Shown here: in pieces, positions 25,337-32,864 of the stretch | Numbering within the stretch: position 1 is the stretch's first letter | Layout: every line of letters begins with the position of its first letter | DNA from: Bacteroidota bacterium | GTDB lineage: Bacteria; Bacteroidota; Bacteroidia; Bacteroidales; FEN-979 | Direction of reading: 5' to 3' | DNA: 35,014 nucleotides | Assembly: GCA_026391845.1 (NCBI GenBank) | Contig: JAPLDG010000220.1 | Span: 986-35,999, forward strand | Made by a program: the position numbers and the translations under genes | Notes under the pieces: model-generated | The model's database searches: none | The model's input: only the letters and a program-made list of their open reading frames with translations | Told to the model about the DNA's origin: nothing

Positions 25337-26947
25337 ATGGCCGAGATGTTAAAATTTGAATTACCTAAAAACCAGTCCTCTATCATTAAAGTTATCGGTG
25401 TTGGCGGTGGTGGCAGCAATGCTGTAAACCATATGTTCCAGCAGGGAATCAAAGGTGTGGACTTTATTATATGCAATACCGATGCTCAGGCCATGGAATC
25501 GAGCCCGGTTCCAACCCGGATCCAGCTGGGTGCAAATCTGACAGGCGGACTGGGTGCCGGAGCCGCACCATCCGTTGGGCGCAATGCCGCACTTGAAAAT
25601 TCCGACGACATAAGGTCAGTCCTGGATAAAGGAACAAAAATGCTCTTTATCACAGCCGGGCTGGGCGGAGGCACCGGAACAGGAGCTGCTCCCGTCATCG
25701 CTCAGATTTCCAGAGAACTGGATATCCTGACCGTTGGTATCGTCACCATTCCCTTCTCTTTTGAAGGACGAAAACGCCGCCAATCGGCTGAGGACGGAAT
25801 CCGCCAACTGAAGCAACATGTTGATGCATTGCTGATTATAAGCAATGACAAACTGCGTCAATTGTGCGGTGACATGCCCCTTTCTGAAGCCTTTACCCGT
25901 GCCGACAATGTACTGACAACAGCTGCAAAAGGAATTGCCGAAATCATCACCGTTGCCGGCTATATCAATGTTGACTTCGAAGATGTAAAAACAGTGATGA
26001 AAAACAGTGGTGTGGCCATCATGGGCACAGGTATTGCCAATGGCCCGAACCGTGCACAAACGGCTGTTGAAGAAGCGCTTAACTCACCCCTGCTCGACAA
26101 CAACGACATCAACGGAGCCGGGAATTTATTGCTGTACATCTCCTCCGGAAAAAATGAGATCACCATGGATGAGGTCACAGAAATTACCGATTATATCCAG
26201 GAAAAAACCAAATCAACCGGTGATATCATCTGGGGCAATGGTTTTGAGGAAAGTCTCGACGACAAGATCAGCGTGACCATCATTGCAACCGGGTTTGATG
26301 AAGACCACAAGCAGAGACGCCCGAGCGAACCTGAAACAGTAACAGTCTTTGACCTGTACAATAATACTGAACCTAAAATAGAAAAACGAGTTTTCGTGCC
26401 CGAACCGGAAACAAGTGAACCTGCTGATTTCCGGCCGGAGCCCATCATTTCGCTTGTTAATCCGGATCCTGTTCAGTTTGTGCCCAAACCCGAAATTGAA
26501 TCCGCAGAACCGCTTCGTACCATTGAGTTTACCTTTGAAAAACCTGAATCAGATATTCACCAGGAACCGGCAGAAATCCTTGTTGATGAGCTTCAACCCA
26601 AGATCAACGAAGATTTAATCGAACCAAAGATGATGTTCCGGACTCAATCTGTCAATCACACTCCGTTACCTTCTGAACCAGATGTCAATGATTTTCAGTC
26701 AAAAAAATCATTTGAAAGGGTTTCAAAATTACGTCAGCTGAGCGAAAAATTAAAAACGCATCAGCCGATCGAACAGAACCTCTACGAAATCGAAAACATT
26801 CCCGCCTATAAAAGACGCCATGTTGAATTGAGCGATGTCACTCCGTCGTCTGAGTCGCAAGTGTCTGATTATACAGTATCTGAAAATACAGACAATACCA
26901 TTGAACTCAAAAGTGAAAATAAGTTCCTGAATAAAAAAGTTGATTAA
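25337..26947 (+). CDS. ftsZ: Cell division GTPase FtsZ
   Basis: 536 residues, tubulin homologue that forms the Z-ring. The GTPase domain has GVGGGGSNAVN (21-31), the tubulin signature GGGTGTG (110-116) and the T7-loop region NVDFEDVKTVMKNSG. After about residue 325 a long acidic, proline-rich linker of some 160 residues leads to the conserved C-terminal peptide IPAYKRRHVEL (about 488-498), which contacts FtsA; a further tail of about 40 residues follows. The gap from ftsA (96 bp) is the largest inside the cluster after mraZ and is AT-rich; it contains a small palindrome CGAAATTTCG at 25275-25284 but no clear promoter. A separate ftsZ promoter there is plausible but not shown. Confidence 0.97.
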   Translation: MAEMLKFELPKNQSSIIKVIGVGGGGSNAVNHMFQQGIKGVDFIICNTDAQAMESSPVPTRIQLGANLTGGLGAGAAPSVGRNAALENSDDIRSVLDKGTKMLFITAGLGGGTGTGAAPVIAQISRELDILTVGIVTIPFSFEGRKRRQSAEDGIRQLKQHVDALLIISNDKLRQLCGDMPLSEAFTRADNVLTTAAKGIAEIITVAGYINVDFEDVKTVMKNSGVAIMGTGIANGPNRAQTAVEEALNSPLLDNNDINGAGNLLLYISSGKNEITMDEVTEITDYIQEKTKSTGDIIWGNGFEESLDDKISVTIIATGFDEDHKQRRPSEPETVTVFDLYNNTEPKIEKRVFVPEPETSEPADFRPEPIISLVNPDPVQFVPKPEIESAEPLRTIEFTFEKPESDIHQEPAEILVDELQPKINEDLIEPKMMFRTQSVNHTPLPSEPDVNDFQSKKSFERVSKLRQLSEKLKTHQPIEQNLYEIENIPAYKRRHVELSDVTPSSESQVSDYTVSENTDNTIELKSENKFLNKKVD

Positions 26948-26949
26948 AA

Positions 26950-27402
26950 ATGAGCCTTGAATTAAAGATCAACGATGACATCAAAGCGGCCATGCTTGCC
27001 CGGAATGCTGAAAAACTTGAAGCCCTTCGGGCCATCAAGGCAGCCCTGCTGCTTGAAAAAGCAAAAGAAGGCGCTACCGGAGAAGTTGGGGAAGAGGTTG
27101 AGCTGAAAATATTGCAAAAGCTGGTCAAACAACGTCGTGAATCATCGGATATTTACAGCCAGGCGAATCGCGAGGATCTTGCCCGGCATGAGTTGTTTGA
27201 GGCATCGGTAATTGAAACATACCTGCCTCAGCAGATGTCGGAAGCAGAAGTAACGGAATTGATTACAAAGATTGTTGCCCAAACCGGAGCCACTTCCGTA
27301 AAAGACATGGGGAAAGTAATGGGGATTGCCTCAAAGGAACTTGCCGGTAAAGCGGATAACAAGATGATCTCGGTAATTGTTAAAAGCTTGTTAGTGGGTT
27401 AA
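26950..27402 (+). CDS. yqeY: GatB/YqeY domain-containing protein
   Basis: 150 residues, the usual size. The family start SLELKINDDIKAAMLARNAEKLEALRAIKAAL is followed by the E..ILQKLVKQRRES segment, ETYLPQQMSEAEV and the C-terminal VKDMGKVMGIASKELAGKAD. It resembles the tRNA-binding tail domain of the amidotransferase subunit GatB, but its function on its own is not settled. It follows ftsZ by 2 bp and so ends the dcw transcript. It is convergent with the next gene with only 10 bp between stops; no separate terminator hairpin was seen. Confidence 0.93.
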   Translation: MSLELKINDDIKAAMLARNAEKLEALRAIKAALLLEKAKEGATGEVGEEVELKILQKLVKQRRESSDIYSQANREDLARHELFEASVIETYLPQQMSEAEVTELITKIVAQTGATSVKDMGKVMGIASKELAGKADNKMISVIVKSLLVG

Positions 27403-27412
27403 AGTCAGAATG

Positions 27413-28717
27413 TTACCTGTTACGAAAACGTTTTTCTTTCATTTCTGAAATCCATTTTGAAATATAACAGGCAGCACCCCAGAAAAACTTCCATCTGCCA
27501 AAACCTGCCGGAACATCAGCATACCACCGCTCGCCCCTTAGAATCTTGATGAATGCGCGCCAGGCCCGATCATTGTCCCGAACAAACCGGTGAATTTTCA
27601 GTGGAACGGTATTGAACAAATTCTTGATCCGGTTCGCCTCCAGCAACTCTGTCATCAGTTCATCATTCACCGATCGGGTGTATGATTCCAATGAGGGGTG
27701 ACTGGCCTGAAGATACGCATGACAAGACTTTGCAGCCAGAATACCGCTTCGAACAGCATAATAGATGCCTTCGCCTGTAAGCGGGTCAGTAAGCCCGGCT
27801 GCATCACCGGCAACCAGAACTCGTTTGTTGTGAAACCGGCTCTTTTTTATCCGTCCAGGGATCGGCCAGGATTTTAAGGACATTGTGCTGGTTATCTTTA
27901 GGGGGCAGTTGGCAGTTGGCAGTTGGCAGTCTGCAGTCTGCAGTTGGCAGTTGGCAGTTGGCAGTTGGCAGTCTGCAGTTGGCAGTTGGCAGTTGGCAGT
28001 CTGCAGTTGGCAGTTGGCGAGATACTCCAGCAACTTTTGATAATAGGGCATCATCGATTTGGACAGGCTTGCCGGTCCACCGACTCCAATCGAGAAATGG
28101 TCGCCCTTTGGAAAAACCCACCCATATCCGCCAGGAAAAAAACCCCAGTCCAAAAAAATAGTTTGAGAAAAGGCCTTGACGGTCGCCGGATCTGCTGTTA
28201 CTTCCGCTTCCCAGGCAAGACCCGGCAACATGTTTTCACGCAAGCCTGCTGACCTGGCGACTGCACTAGATGCGCCATCAGCACCAATAACCAGTTTTGA
28301 ATGAAATGTACCGGAACGGGTGACAATAGTTACAAACTCATCATCCTGGGTGACTTGCATTACAATTTCGCCATGAATAACCCGGGCTCCGGCTTCAACG
28401 GCTTTTTTCAGAAGAAAATCGTCGAATTTATCACGATTTGTACAAAACAGCATCGGCTCGTCTGAACTTCTGGTAAATCGCTGCCTGAAGCCGCTTGAAA
28501 ATACAATCGTATGAATCTGTGTTTCAAGAACAGGAGAAATATCAAAGGGAATCTGCTGCAGGATTTTATAGGTCAGGCCAGCACCGCAGACCTTATACCG
28601 GGGAAAAACCGATTTTTCCAGAATCAATACGGAAACACCTTTCAAGGCAAGTTCGTATGCAGCCAGCGAACCAGCCGGGCCTGCACCGGCGATGATTACA
28701 TCGGCATCTGTCGTCAT
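27413..28717 (-). CDS. Geranylgeranyl reductase family FAD-dependent oxidoreductase with heptapeptide insert
   Basis: 434 residues. The FAD-binding fold has ADVIIAGAGPAGSLAAYELA at the start, the KVCGAGLT segment, IGADGASSAVAR in the middle and VLVAGDAAGLTDPLTGEGIYYA (second FAD motif) near residues 295-315. Family members reduce isoprenoid double bonds or act on related lipids or quinones; the substrate here is unknown, although a UbiA prenyltransferase gene lies 2.7 kb away. Residues about 233-270 are a repetitive stretch of ANCQLQT/ADCQLPT heptapeptides encoded by a DNA heptamer array, in a region where the family is shorter. The gene is last in a four-gene minus-strand run, 3 bp after the kinase gene. 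Confidence 0.87.
   Translation of the reverse strand: MTTDADVIIAGAGPAGSLAAYELALKGVSVLILEKSVFPRYKVCGAGLTYKILQQIPFDISPVLETQIHTIVFSSGFRQRFTRSSDEPMLFCTNRDKFDDFLLKKAVEAGARVIHGEIVMQVTQDDEFVTIVTRSGTFHSKLVIGADGASSAVARSAGLRENMLPGLAWEAEVTADPATVKAFSQTIFLDWGFFPGGYGWVFPKGDHFSIGVGGPASLSKSMMPYYQKLLEYLANCQLQTANCQLPTADCQLPTANCQLQTADCQLPTANCPLKITSTMSLKSWPIPGRIKKSRFHNKRVLVAGDAAGLTDPLTGEGIYYAVRSGILAAKSCHAYLQASHPSLESYTRSVNDELMTELLEANRIKNLFNTVPLKIHRFVRDNDRAWRAFIKILRGERWYADVPAGFGRWKFFWGAACYISKWISEMKEKRFRNR
27909..28020 (+). repeat. In-frame heptamer array (TTGGCAG/TCTGCAG)15 inside the reductase gene
   Basis: Fifteen perfect units (eleven TTGGCAG, four TCTGCAG) from 27909 to 28013, followed by TTGGCGA. Fifteen units are 105 bp or 35 codons, exactly five heptapeptides, so the frame is kept. 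Because 7 and 3 share no factor, three units pass through all three phases; the array is free of stops on both strands. It is the same family as the intergenic array at 9559-9607. Confidence 0.97.
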
Positions 28718-28720
28718 TGG

Positions 28721-29728
28721 TTAAATAAGGCCCATTACTTCCCTGAGCAGCTTGTCTTTGCTGATCGGAACAACACCTACCTCCTCGCAGACAAGCCCTC
28801 CTGCCAGGTTGGAAATATATGCAATCTCATTGGGAGTGCGGTTCATAGCCAGACACAGCGAAGCGAGACTGATCACCGTATCACCGGCTCCTGAAACATC
28901 GGAAATCATGCGCATGTGCGCAGGTATGAAAATATTCCGGTCTTCGGTACGTTCTTTCAGACTGAGCAAAACACCTTTATCCGACATCGTAGTCAGTATA
29001 TACCGGCAATCAAGCTGGACACGCAACTGCTGGGCGGCATCAATGACCGACTGGTTGTCGCTGAGATCTTCATCCAGATTCAGCCCATCCTTCATCTCTT
29101 TCAGGTTAGGTTTAAACAAGGTTACCTGCCGGTAAGCCATGAAGTTTTTCCTTTTCGGGTCAACCGTAACAGGAATATTCGCAGCAAGCGCCCGTTTGAC
29201 AACCTCTTCAATCAGCTTTTGTGAAATTACTCCTTTGTCATAATCCTGAAAAATGATGCAATCAATCTTCACATTCTGAAGGATCCGATCTATCACACGG
29301 ATCAAGGTAAGGAAATCCCCCTGAACAAGATTGTCATCCATCTCCTCATCAACACGCAGCATCTGATATGAGTTGCCGAAAATTCTGAATTTTGTCGTGG
29401 TTATTCGCCGCGTGCTCCGAACGATTCCATCATCGGTGATTTTCTCCTTTTTCAGCAATTCGAGAAACTGGTCACCTTTATCGTCTGTGCCAATCACCGA
29501 GCACAGGATCGGATTTGCGCCCATTGCCCTGATGTTCATGGCGACATTGGCGGCTCCACCCATACGATTCTCCCGTTTGCGTAAGGCAACGATCGGAATG
29601 GGAGCTTCAGGTGAGATGCGCTCTACTTTTCCCCATAAATAGGAGTCAACCATAACATCCCCGATAATCATAATGTTCAGACGGTTGAAATCTTCAAAAA
29701 GCTTTTTATAATTACCCTCCTTGTGCAT
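28721..29728 (-). CDS. hldE: D-glycero-beta-D-manno-heptose-7-phosphate kinase-like (PfkB family)
   Basis: 335 residues, carbohydrate kinase of the PfkB/ribokinase family, most like the kinase domain of HldE (RfaE domain I), which phosphorylates heptose-7-phosphate for lipopolysaccharide core synthesis. Evidence: IMIIGDVMVDSYLWGKVERISPEAPIPIV at the start, RENRMGGAANVAMNIRAMG, TTKFRIFGNSYQMLRVDEE, VTVDPKRKNF and the PfkB signature with catalytic Asp in DVSGAGDTVISLASL. The C-terminal nucleotidyltransferase domain of bifunctional HldE is absent, so this is the kinase alone. It precedes the reductase gene and follows the ABC ATPase on the same strand. Confidence 0.88.
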   Translation of the reverse strand: MHKEGNYKKLFEDFNRLNIMIIGDVMVDSYLWGKVERISPEAPIPIVALRKRENRMGGAANVAMNIRAMGANPILCSVIGTDDKGDQFLELLKKEKITDDGIVRSTRRITTTKFRIFGNSYQMLRVDEEMDDNLVQGDFLTLIRVIDRILQNVKIDCIIFQDYDKGVISQKLIEEVVKRALAANIPVTVDPKRKNFMAYRQVTLFKPNLKEMKDGLNLDEDLSDNQSVIDAAQQLRVQLDCRYILTTMSDKGVLLSLKERTEDRNIFIPAHMRMISDVSGAGDTVISLASLCLAMNRTPNEIAYISNLAGGLVCEEVGVVPISKDKLLREVMGLI

Positions 29729-29764
29729 CGTTTATAAATTTATCAGTGAAACAAGGGATGCAGT

Positions 29765-30499
29765 TCACTCCGATACCGCGCTAAAATGGTAATCGGCAAT
29801 GGTTTTAATGTTCTTGTTGGCTTCATCGACATTTATCCTGCCATCCATCAACCGGATGATCCGGTGCGCATGTTGGGCGATATCCTCTTCATGGGTAACG
29901 ATAATTACCGTGTTCCCCATTTTATGGATCTCTTCGAGAAGTCCGAGAATTTCGACAGAGGTTTTTGAATCGAGGTTCCCGGTAGGTTCATCCGCCAGAA
30001 TAATTGCAGGATGGTTTACCAGCGCCCGGGCAATGGCAACCCTTTGCCGTTGTCCTCCGGATAATTCATTCGGCCTGTGTGCCATACGGTCTCCCAGTTT
30101 AACTTCTTCCAGTGTTTGCTTTGCAAGTTCGATTCGCTTTGCCTTACCAATACCGGCATAGATTAACGGAAGCATCACGTTTTCAAGTGCTGTTGAGCGC
30201 GGGAGCAGATTGAAGGTTTGAAACACAAACCCGATCTGGCGATTCCTGATCTCTGCCAGCGCGTTGTCATCCATTTTACTAACATCTTCACCGTTCAGCA
30301 GGTAATTTCCACTGGTGGGAGTATCGAGGCATCCCAGGATATTCATCAGCGTTGATTTCCCTGAGCCTGAAGGGCCCATTAAAGCAACAAATTCATTTTT
30401 CCGTATCACCAGCGAAACAGCACGCAATGCTTCTACCAGGATGGTACCGATCTTATAATTTTTCACAATGCTCTCAAGTCGAATAACTTCGCTGTTCAT
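29765..30499 (-). CDS. ABC transporter ATP-binding protein (MacB/LolD type)
   Basis: 244 residues. The ATPase motifs are Walker [10 protein letters not shown] (about 42-50), Q-loop [10 protein letters not shown], signature [15 protein letters not shown], Walker [14 protein letters not shown] and switch His in IIVTHEED. The N-terminal [20 protein letters not shown] and the DEPTGNLD form place it with the MacB/LolD/FtsE-like group that powers export or lipoprotein release with a separate MacB-type permease. No permease gene is adjacent, so the partner must be elsewhere. It lies 12 bp after the methyltransferase gene. Confidence 0.93.
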   Translation of the reverse strand: MNSEVIRLESIVKNYKIGTILVEALRAVSLVIRKNEFVALMGPSGSGKSTLMNILGCLDTPTSGNYLLNGEDVSKMDDNALAEIRNRQIGFVFQTFNLLPRSTALENVMLPLIYAGIGKAKRIELAKQTLEEVKLGDRMAHRPNELSGGQRQRVAIARALVNHPAIILADEPTGNLDSKTSVEILGLLEEIHKMGNTVIIVTHEEDIAQHAHRIIRLMDGRINVDEANKNIKTIADYHFSAVSE

Positions 30500-30511
30500 G
30501 GATCAAATTTA

Positions 30512-31306
30512 TTAAAAACGTATGGTAAAATCTTCTTTGCTTAATTCTTCTTTGAAAAACACAATACCCATGTGATAAATGTCGATACTCACCTTAACCC
30601 GCGGGTGCTTACGGATGATATTCCATGCATCCTCCATACCCGCCGACCAATGAATGTCATCAAAAATAAAAATAGTCCCAGGGTGAACATGCTTCAAACA
30701 CTGATTAAAATACGATAACGTAGGATCTTTCTTATGGTTGCCGTCAAAAAAAACAAGGTCCGGAGAGGGCATTGCAGCCAGAGCAATGGTCAGTTTATCC
30801 TCAAAGTCACCGGTGATGACCTGTACATTTTTCAGGCCGGTTTTGTCAAAGTTCTCACGGGCTAAATTGGCCGAATCGATGCACCCTTCAATGGTAATGA
30901 TCTGGCTTTCGGGAGCGGCAAGTCCAAAATATATGGCGCTGATGCCAAGTGATGTTCCCAACTCCAGAATTGAGGAGGGTTTATATTGGCGGATCAGCCG
31001 GAAGAGGAACTCACCATTTTTACGATTCACAGATGAATGGCGTGCAATGTCCTTAACCCTGACAAAACGCTGGTCGCATGGAAAGTCTTTGCATTTTGCG
31101 CCCAAATCCTTGCGCTTGATAAACCGGCTCACCGTTTCCAGCTCCTTGCGCAACCGGTTAACAACCCGATACTGGATATAAGAATGTTCATCCTTTAACA
31201 CATTCTGATAAAATCCAAAAACGAAAGGTGAGTGGATGTGATATTTGGATTGCGCTCTCACCGCATGTTTCAGATAACCAACCACGGCTTCAACCTGCCT
31301 GCTCAT
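30512..31306 (-). CDS. Class I SAM-dependent methyltransferase (O-methyltransferase-like)
   Basis: 264 residues. The SAM-binding motif I is ILELGTSLGISAIYFGLA (about 113-130), followed by the acidic adenosine-binding position in IITIEGC, motif II around VQVITGDFEDKL and VFFDGNHKKDPTLSYF with a potential metal-binding Asp. The layout resembles O-methyltransferase family 3 proteins. The first 100 residues are a separate helical region rich in Arg and Lys (YRVVNRLRKELETVSRFIKRKD). Substrate unknown. It is the first gene of the minus-strand run and has a good promoter upstream. Confidence 0.88.
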   Translation of the reverse strand: MSRQVEAVVGYLKHAVRAQSKYHIHSPFVFGFYQNVLKDEHSYIQYRVVNRLRKELETVSRFIKRKDLGAKCKDFPCDQRFVRVKDIARHSSVNRKNGEFLFRLIRQYKPSSILELGTSLGISAIYFGLAAPESQIITIEGCIDSANLARENFDKTGLKNVQVITGDFEDKLTIALAAMPSPDLVFFDGNHKKDPTLSYFNQCLKHVHPGTIFIFDDIHWSAGMEDAWNIIRKHPRVKVSIDIYHMGIVFFKEELSKEDFTIRF

Positions 31307-31324
31307 AGTTTGTTTATAAAGCTA

Positions 31325-31355
31325 CAAATTTAGCTTAATTTATAGAGAACGACAA
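31325..31355 (-). promoter_or_regulatory. Bacteroidota-type promoter for the methyltransferase operon
   Basis: Read on the minus strand, TTG (31355-31353) and TAAATTTG (31332-31325) are 20 bp apart, matching TTG-(19-20)-TAnnTTTG. Transcription would start near 31318 and the ATG is at 31306, so the leader is very short. It would drive the methyltransferase, ABC ATPase, kinase and reductase genes. Confidence 0.6.
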
Positions 31356-31417
31356 CTTTGACGATTGCCTGCCTAAATAGTTACATCCGGCCGGAAAACA
31401 AACAATCCTGATTTTAC

Positions 31418-31425
31418 TAACTTTG
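31418..31425 (+). promoter_or_regulatory. -7 element before the UbiA-type gene
   Basis: TAACTTTG matches TAnnTTTG and ends 18 bp before the ATG at 31444. No TTG is found 19-20 bp upstream, so only the downstream half is convincing. Its position argues against a longer reading of the gene from a TTG at 31423, which lies inside this box. Confidence 0.45.
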
Positions 31426-31443
31426 CGGCCAAATTCAGACGGA

Positions 31444-32319
31444 ATGCAACATGTAAGAAAATCAAAGGTTACAGACTATCTTTCCCTGGTAAAAATCAAT
31501 CATACCATTTTTTCTTTGCCATTTGCCCTCATCGGTTTTTTTCTCGCTATAAAAACAGATCATCAGGATTTAAACATCAGATTGTTGGCCATCGTTTTGC
31601 TTTGTGTCCTTTTTGCGCGAAATGCTGCCATGGGTTTCAACCGCTATGCCGACCGGGAATTTGATAAAAAAAACCCGCGGACCGCATTACGTGAAATCCC
31701 GAGCAATATCATCAGTCCGACATCAGCCTTGTTGTTTGTGATTTTCAACTCGTTGCTTTTCATGGGAGCCAGCTACATGCTTAATTTTTTATGCTTTCTG
31801 TTATCCCCTGTAGCATTGATGGTTATTCTTGGATACAGTCTCACCAAACGATTCACCTATTTATCGCATCTTTTCCTGGGAATAGGGCTTTCATTGGCTC
31901 CCATTGGCGCATACCTGGCCGTGACTGCCCGTTTCGATATGCTCCCAGTCATCTTTTCATTCATCGTGATCTTTTGGGTAGCCGGTTTCGACATCTTATA
32001 TTCTCTCCAGGATATTGAGTTTGACCGGATTGAAAAACTGAAATCTCTTCCGGCAAGGCTGGGCCGGGGAAAAGCGCTCATCCTGTCATCTCTGTTTCAT
32101 CTTTTGGTGCTCATTCTTGTCGGAACTGCCGGAGTATTCGGTGATTTTCATCTGCTCTACTGGATAGGTGCAGCCATATTTGCCATCCTGCTGGGCTACG
32201 AACATCTCATTGTAAAGCCCACCGACATTTCCCGCGTTAATCTTGCCTTTGCGACCATGAATGGCATGGCCTCAGTCATTTTTGCCTCCTTTGTCATAGC
32301 TGATCTTTTGCTGCATTAG
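31444..32319 (+). CDS. UbiA-family polyprenyltransferase (4-hydroxybenzoate / menaquinone-type)
   Basis: 291 residues with about eight membrane segments. The two aspartate-rich motifs that bind the prenyl diphosphate through Mg2+ are present: NRYADREFD (N-x3-D-x3-D, about residues 66-74) and DIEFDRIEKLKSLPARLG (about 190-207). It transfers a polyprenyl chain to an aromatic acceptor at the membrane. The form is the UbiA-like group that includes the MqnP enzyme of the futalosine menaquinone route, which many Bacteroidota use; the exact acceptor is inference. ATG 31444 is chosen over a TTG at 31423. It is divergent from the methyltransferase operon. Confidence 0.9.
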   Translation: MQHVRKSKVTDYLSLVKINHTIFSLPFALIGFFLAIKTDHQDLNIRLLAIVLLCVLFARNAAMGFNRYADREFDKKNPRTALREIPSNIISPTSALLFVIFNSLLFMGASYMLNFLCFLLSPVALMVILGYSLTKRFTYLSHLFLGIGLSLAPIGAYLAVTARFDMLPVIFSFIVIFWVAGFDILYSLQDIEFDRIEKLKSLPARLGRGKALILSSLFHLLVLILVGTAGVFGDFHLLYWIGAAIFAILLGYEHLIVKPTDISRVNLAFATMNGMASVIFASFVIADLLLH

Positions 32320-32411
32320 CACCTGCAATTAATTTTGTCAGGACGGTCCGGAATTTTCCATTTTTTTAGATTTACCAACTATCAGGTCAGATTGATGATT
32401 TTTTCCTGATT

Positions 32412-32455
32412 TTAACCACAAAGGCGAATAAGGATGCACGAAGGCGGACAAAGGG
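32412..32455 (+). repeat. Left inverted repeat of the GxxExxY cassette
   Basis: Bases 32412-32446 (starting TTAACCACAAAGGCGAATAA) are a perfect reverse complement of 32827-32861, 35 of 35. The match continues imperfectly (7 of 9) to 32455, the base before the gene's stop codon. Read on the plus strand this copy contains ATGCACGAAGGCG, the same start codon and first codons that open the GxxExxY gene from the other end. Confidence 0.96.
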
Positions 32456-32839
32456 TTATCTGATGACCCGGCGTATTCCCTCTTTCAGATGGCGATGGTT
32501 GAAATTAATGAGTAAACCGAGTTTACAACCCGAGATTTTCAAATATGTCAGCAGCTGCGCCAGATGGACTTCATTCAAGCATTCAACTGCCTTAATCTCA
32601 ATAATTACAGTATCCTCAACAAACAAATCCAATCTATATCCCAGTTCCAATTTAATACCACAGAAAACCAAAGGCATTCCTTTTTGTTTTTCAACCTTGA
32701 GCCCTCTTCTGGACAGTTCATAATACAAGCACTGCTCATAGGCACTTTCAAGCAACCCCGGCCCAAGCTCAGAATGAACAAAAAAAGCCGAATCAAGAAT
32801 TTGCTTAAAAACCTTTTCCCTTTGCGCGCCTTCGTGCAT
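32456..32839 (-). CDS. GxxExxY protein (PD-(D/E)XK nuclease-like fold)
   Basis: 127 residues. The name-giving motif is GPGLLESAYE (about 26-35). A PD-(D/E)XK-like set of acidic residues is complete: the motif Glu, Asp in GYRLDLFVED (about 67-76) and EIK in VIIEIKAVE (about 78-86). This family (PDDEXK_3) is small and of unknown biological role. The first five codons (MHEGA) lie in the perfect right inverted repeat and the next few in its imperfect extension. Between the repeats the coding sequence is normal, with no frameshift. It might be a nuclease, an accessory of a mobile element or a degenerate relative; no partner gene is present. Confidence 0.88.
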   Translation of the reverse strand: MHEGAQREKVFKQILDSAFFVHSELGPGLLESAYEQCLYYELSRRGLKVEKQKGMPLVFCGIKLELGYRLDLFVEDTVIIEIKAVECLNEVHLAQLLTYLKISGCKLGLLINFNHRHLKEGIRRVIR

Positions 32840-32861
32840 CCTTATTCGCCTTTGTGGTTAA
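32818..32861 (-). repeat. Right inverted repeat of the GxxExxY cassette, carrying the gene start
   Basis: Bases 32827-32861 are the perfect partner of 32412-32446. On the minus strand the repeat reads TTAACCACAAAGGCGAATAA, then GGATGCACGAAGGCG, with the GxxExxY ATG at 32839-32837. The repeat therefore contributes leader, start codon and first codons. Confidence 0.96.
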
Positions 32862-32864
32862 TTT

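Larger units (their letters stand above)
32412..32861. mobile_element. Putative 450-bp inverted-repeat cassette carrying a GxxExxY gene
   Basis: A 35-bp perfect (44-bp imperfect) inverted repeat forms both ends, with one gene of 384 bp filling the space between; the right repeat contains the gene's start codon and the left ends at its stop. The cassette sits in the gap between the UbiA-type gene and comM, 3 bp from the comM stop. There is no transposase and no obvious target-site duplication, so mobility is inference from the symmetrical ends and from the nuclease-like fold of the product. Confidence 0.5.

Noticed and set aside
27909-28020. CRISPR array
   Set aside because: Units are 7 bp, contiguous and without spacers, and no cas genes are present. 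The same applies to the arrays at 8327, 9559 and 10402.
27883-28252. Plus-strand open frames across the heptamer array
   Set aside because: The array is stop-free on both strands because of its composition; only the minus strand joins to conserved reductase sequence on both sides.
31423-31443. UbiA-type protein starting at a TTG at 31423
   Set aside because: The TTG is part of the TAACTTTG -7 box; the ATG at 31444 gives the normal family start.
32320-32411. Terminator after the UbiA-type gene
   Set aside because: T-rich stretches are present, but I found no stable stem of useful length before them.
32412-32861. Classical insertion sequence
   Set aside because: No transposase or visible target-site duplication; kept only as a putative inverted-repeat cassette.
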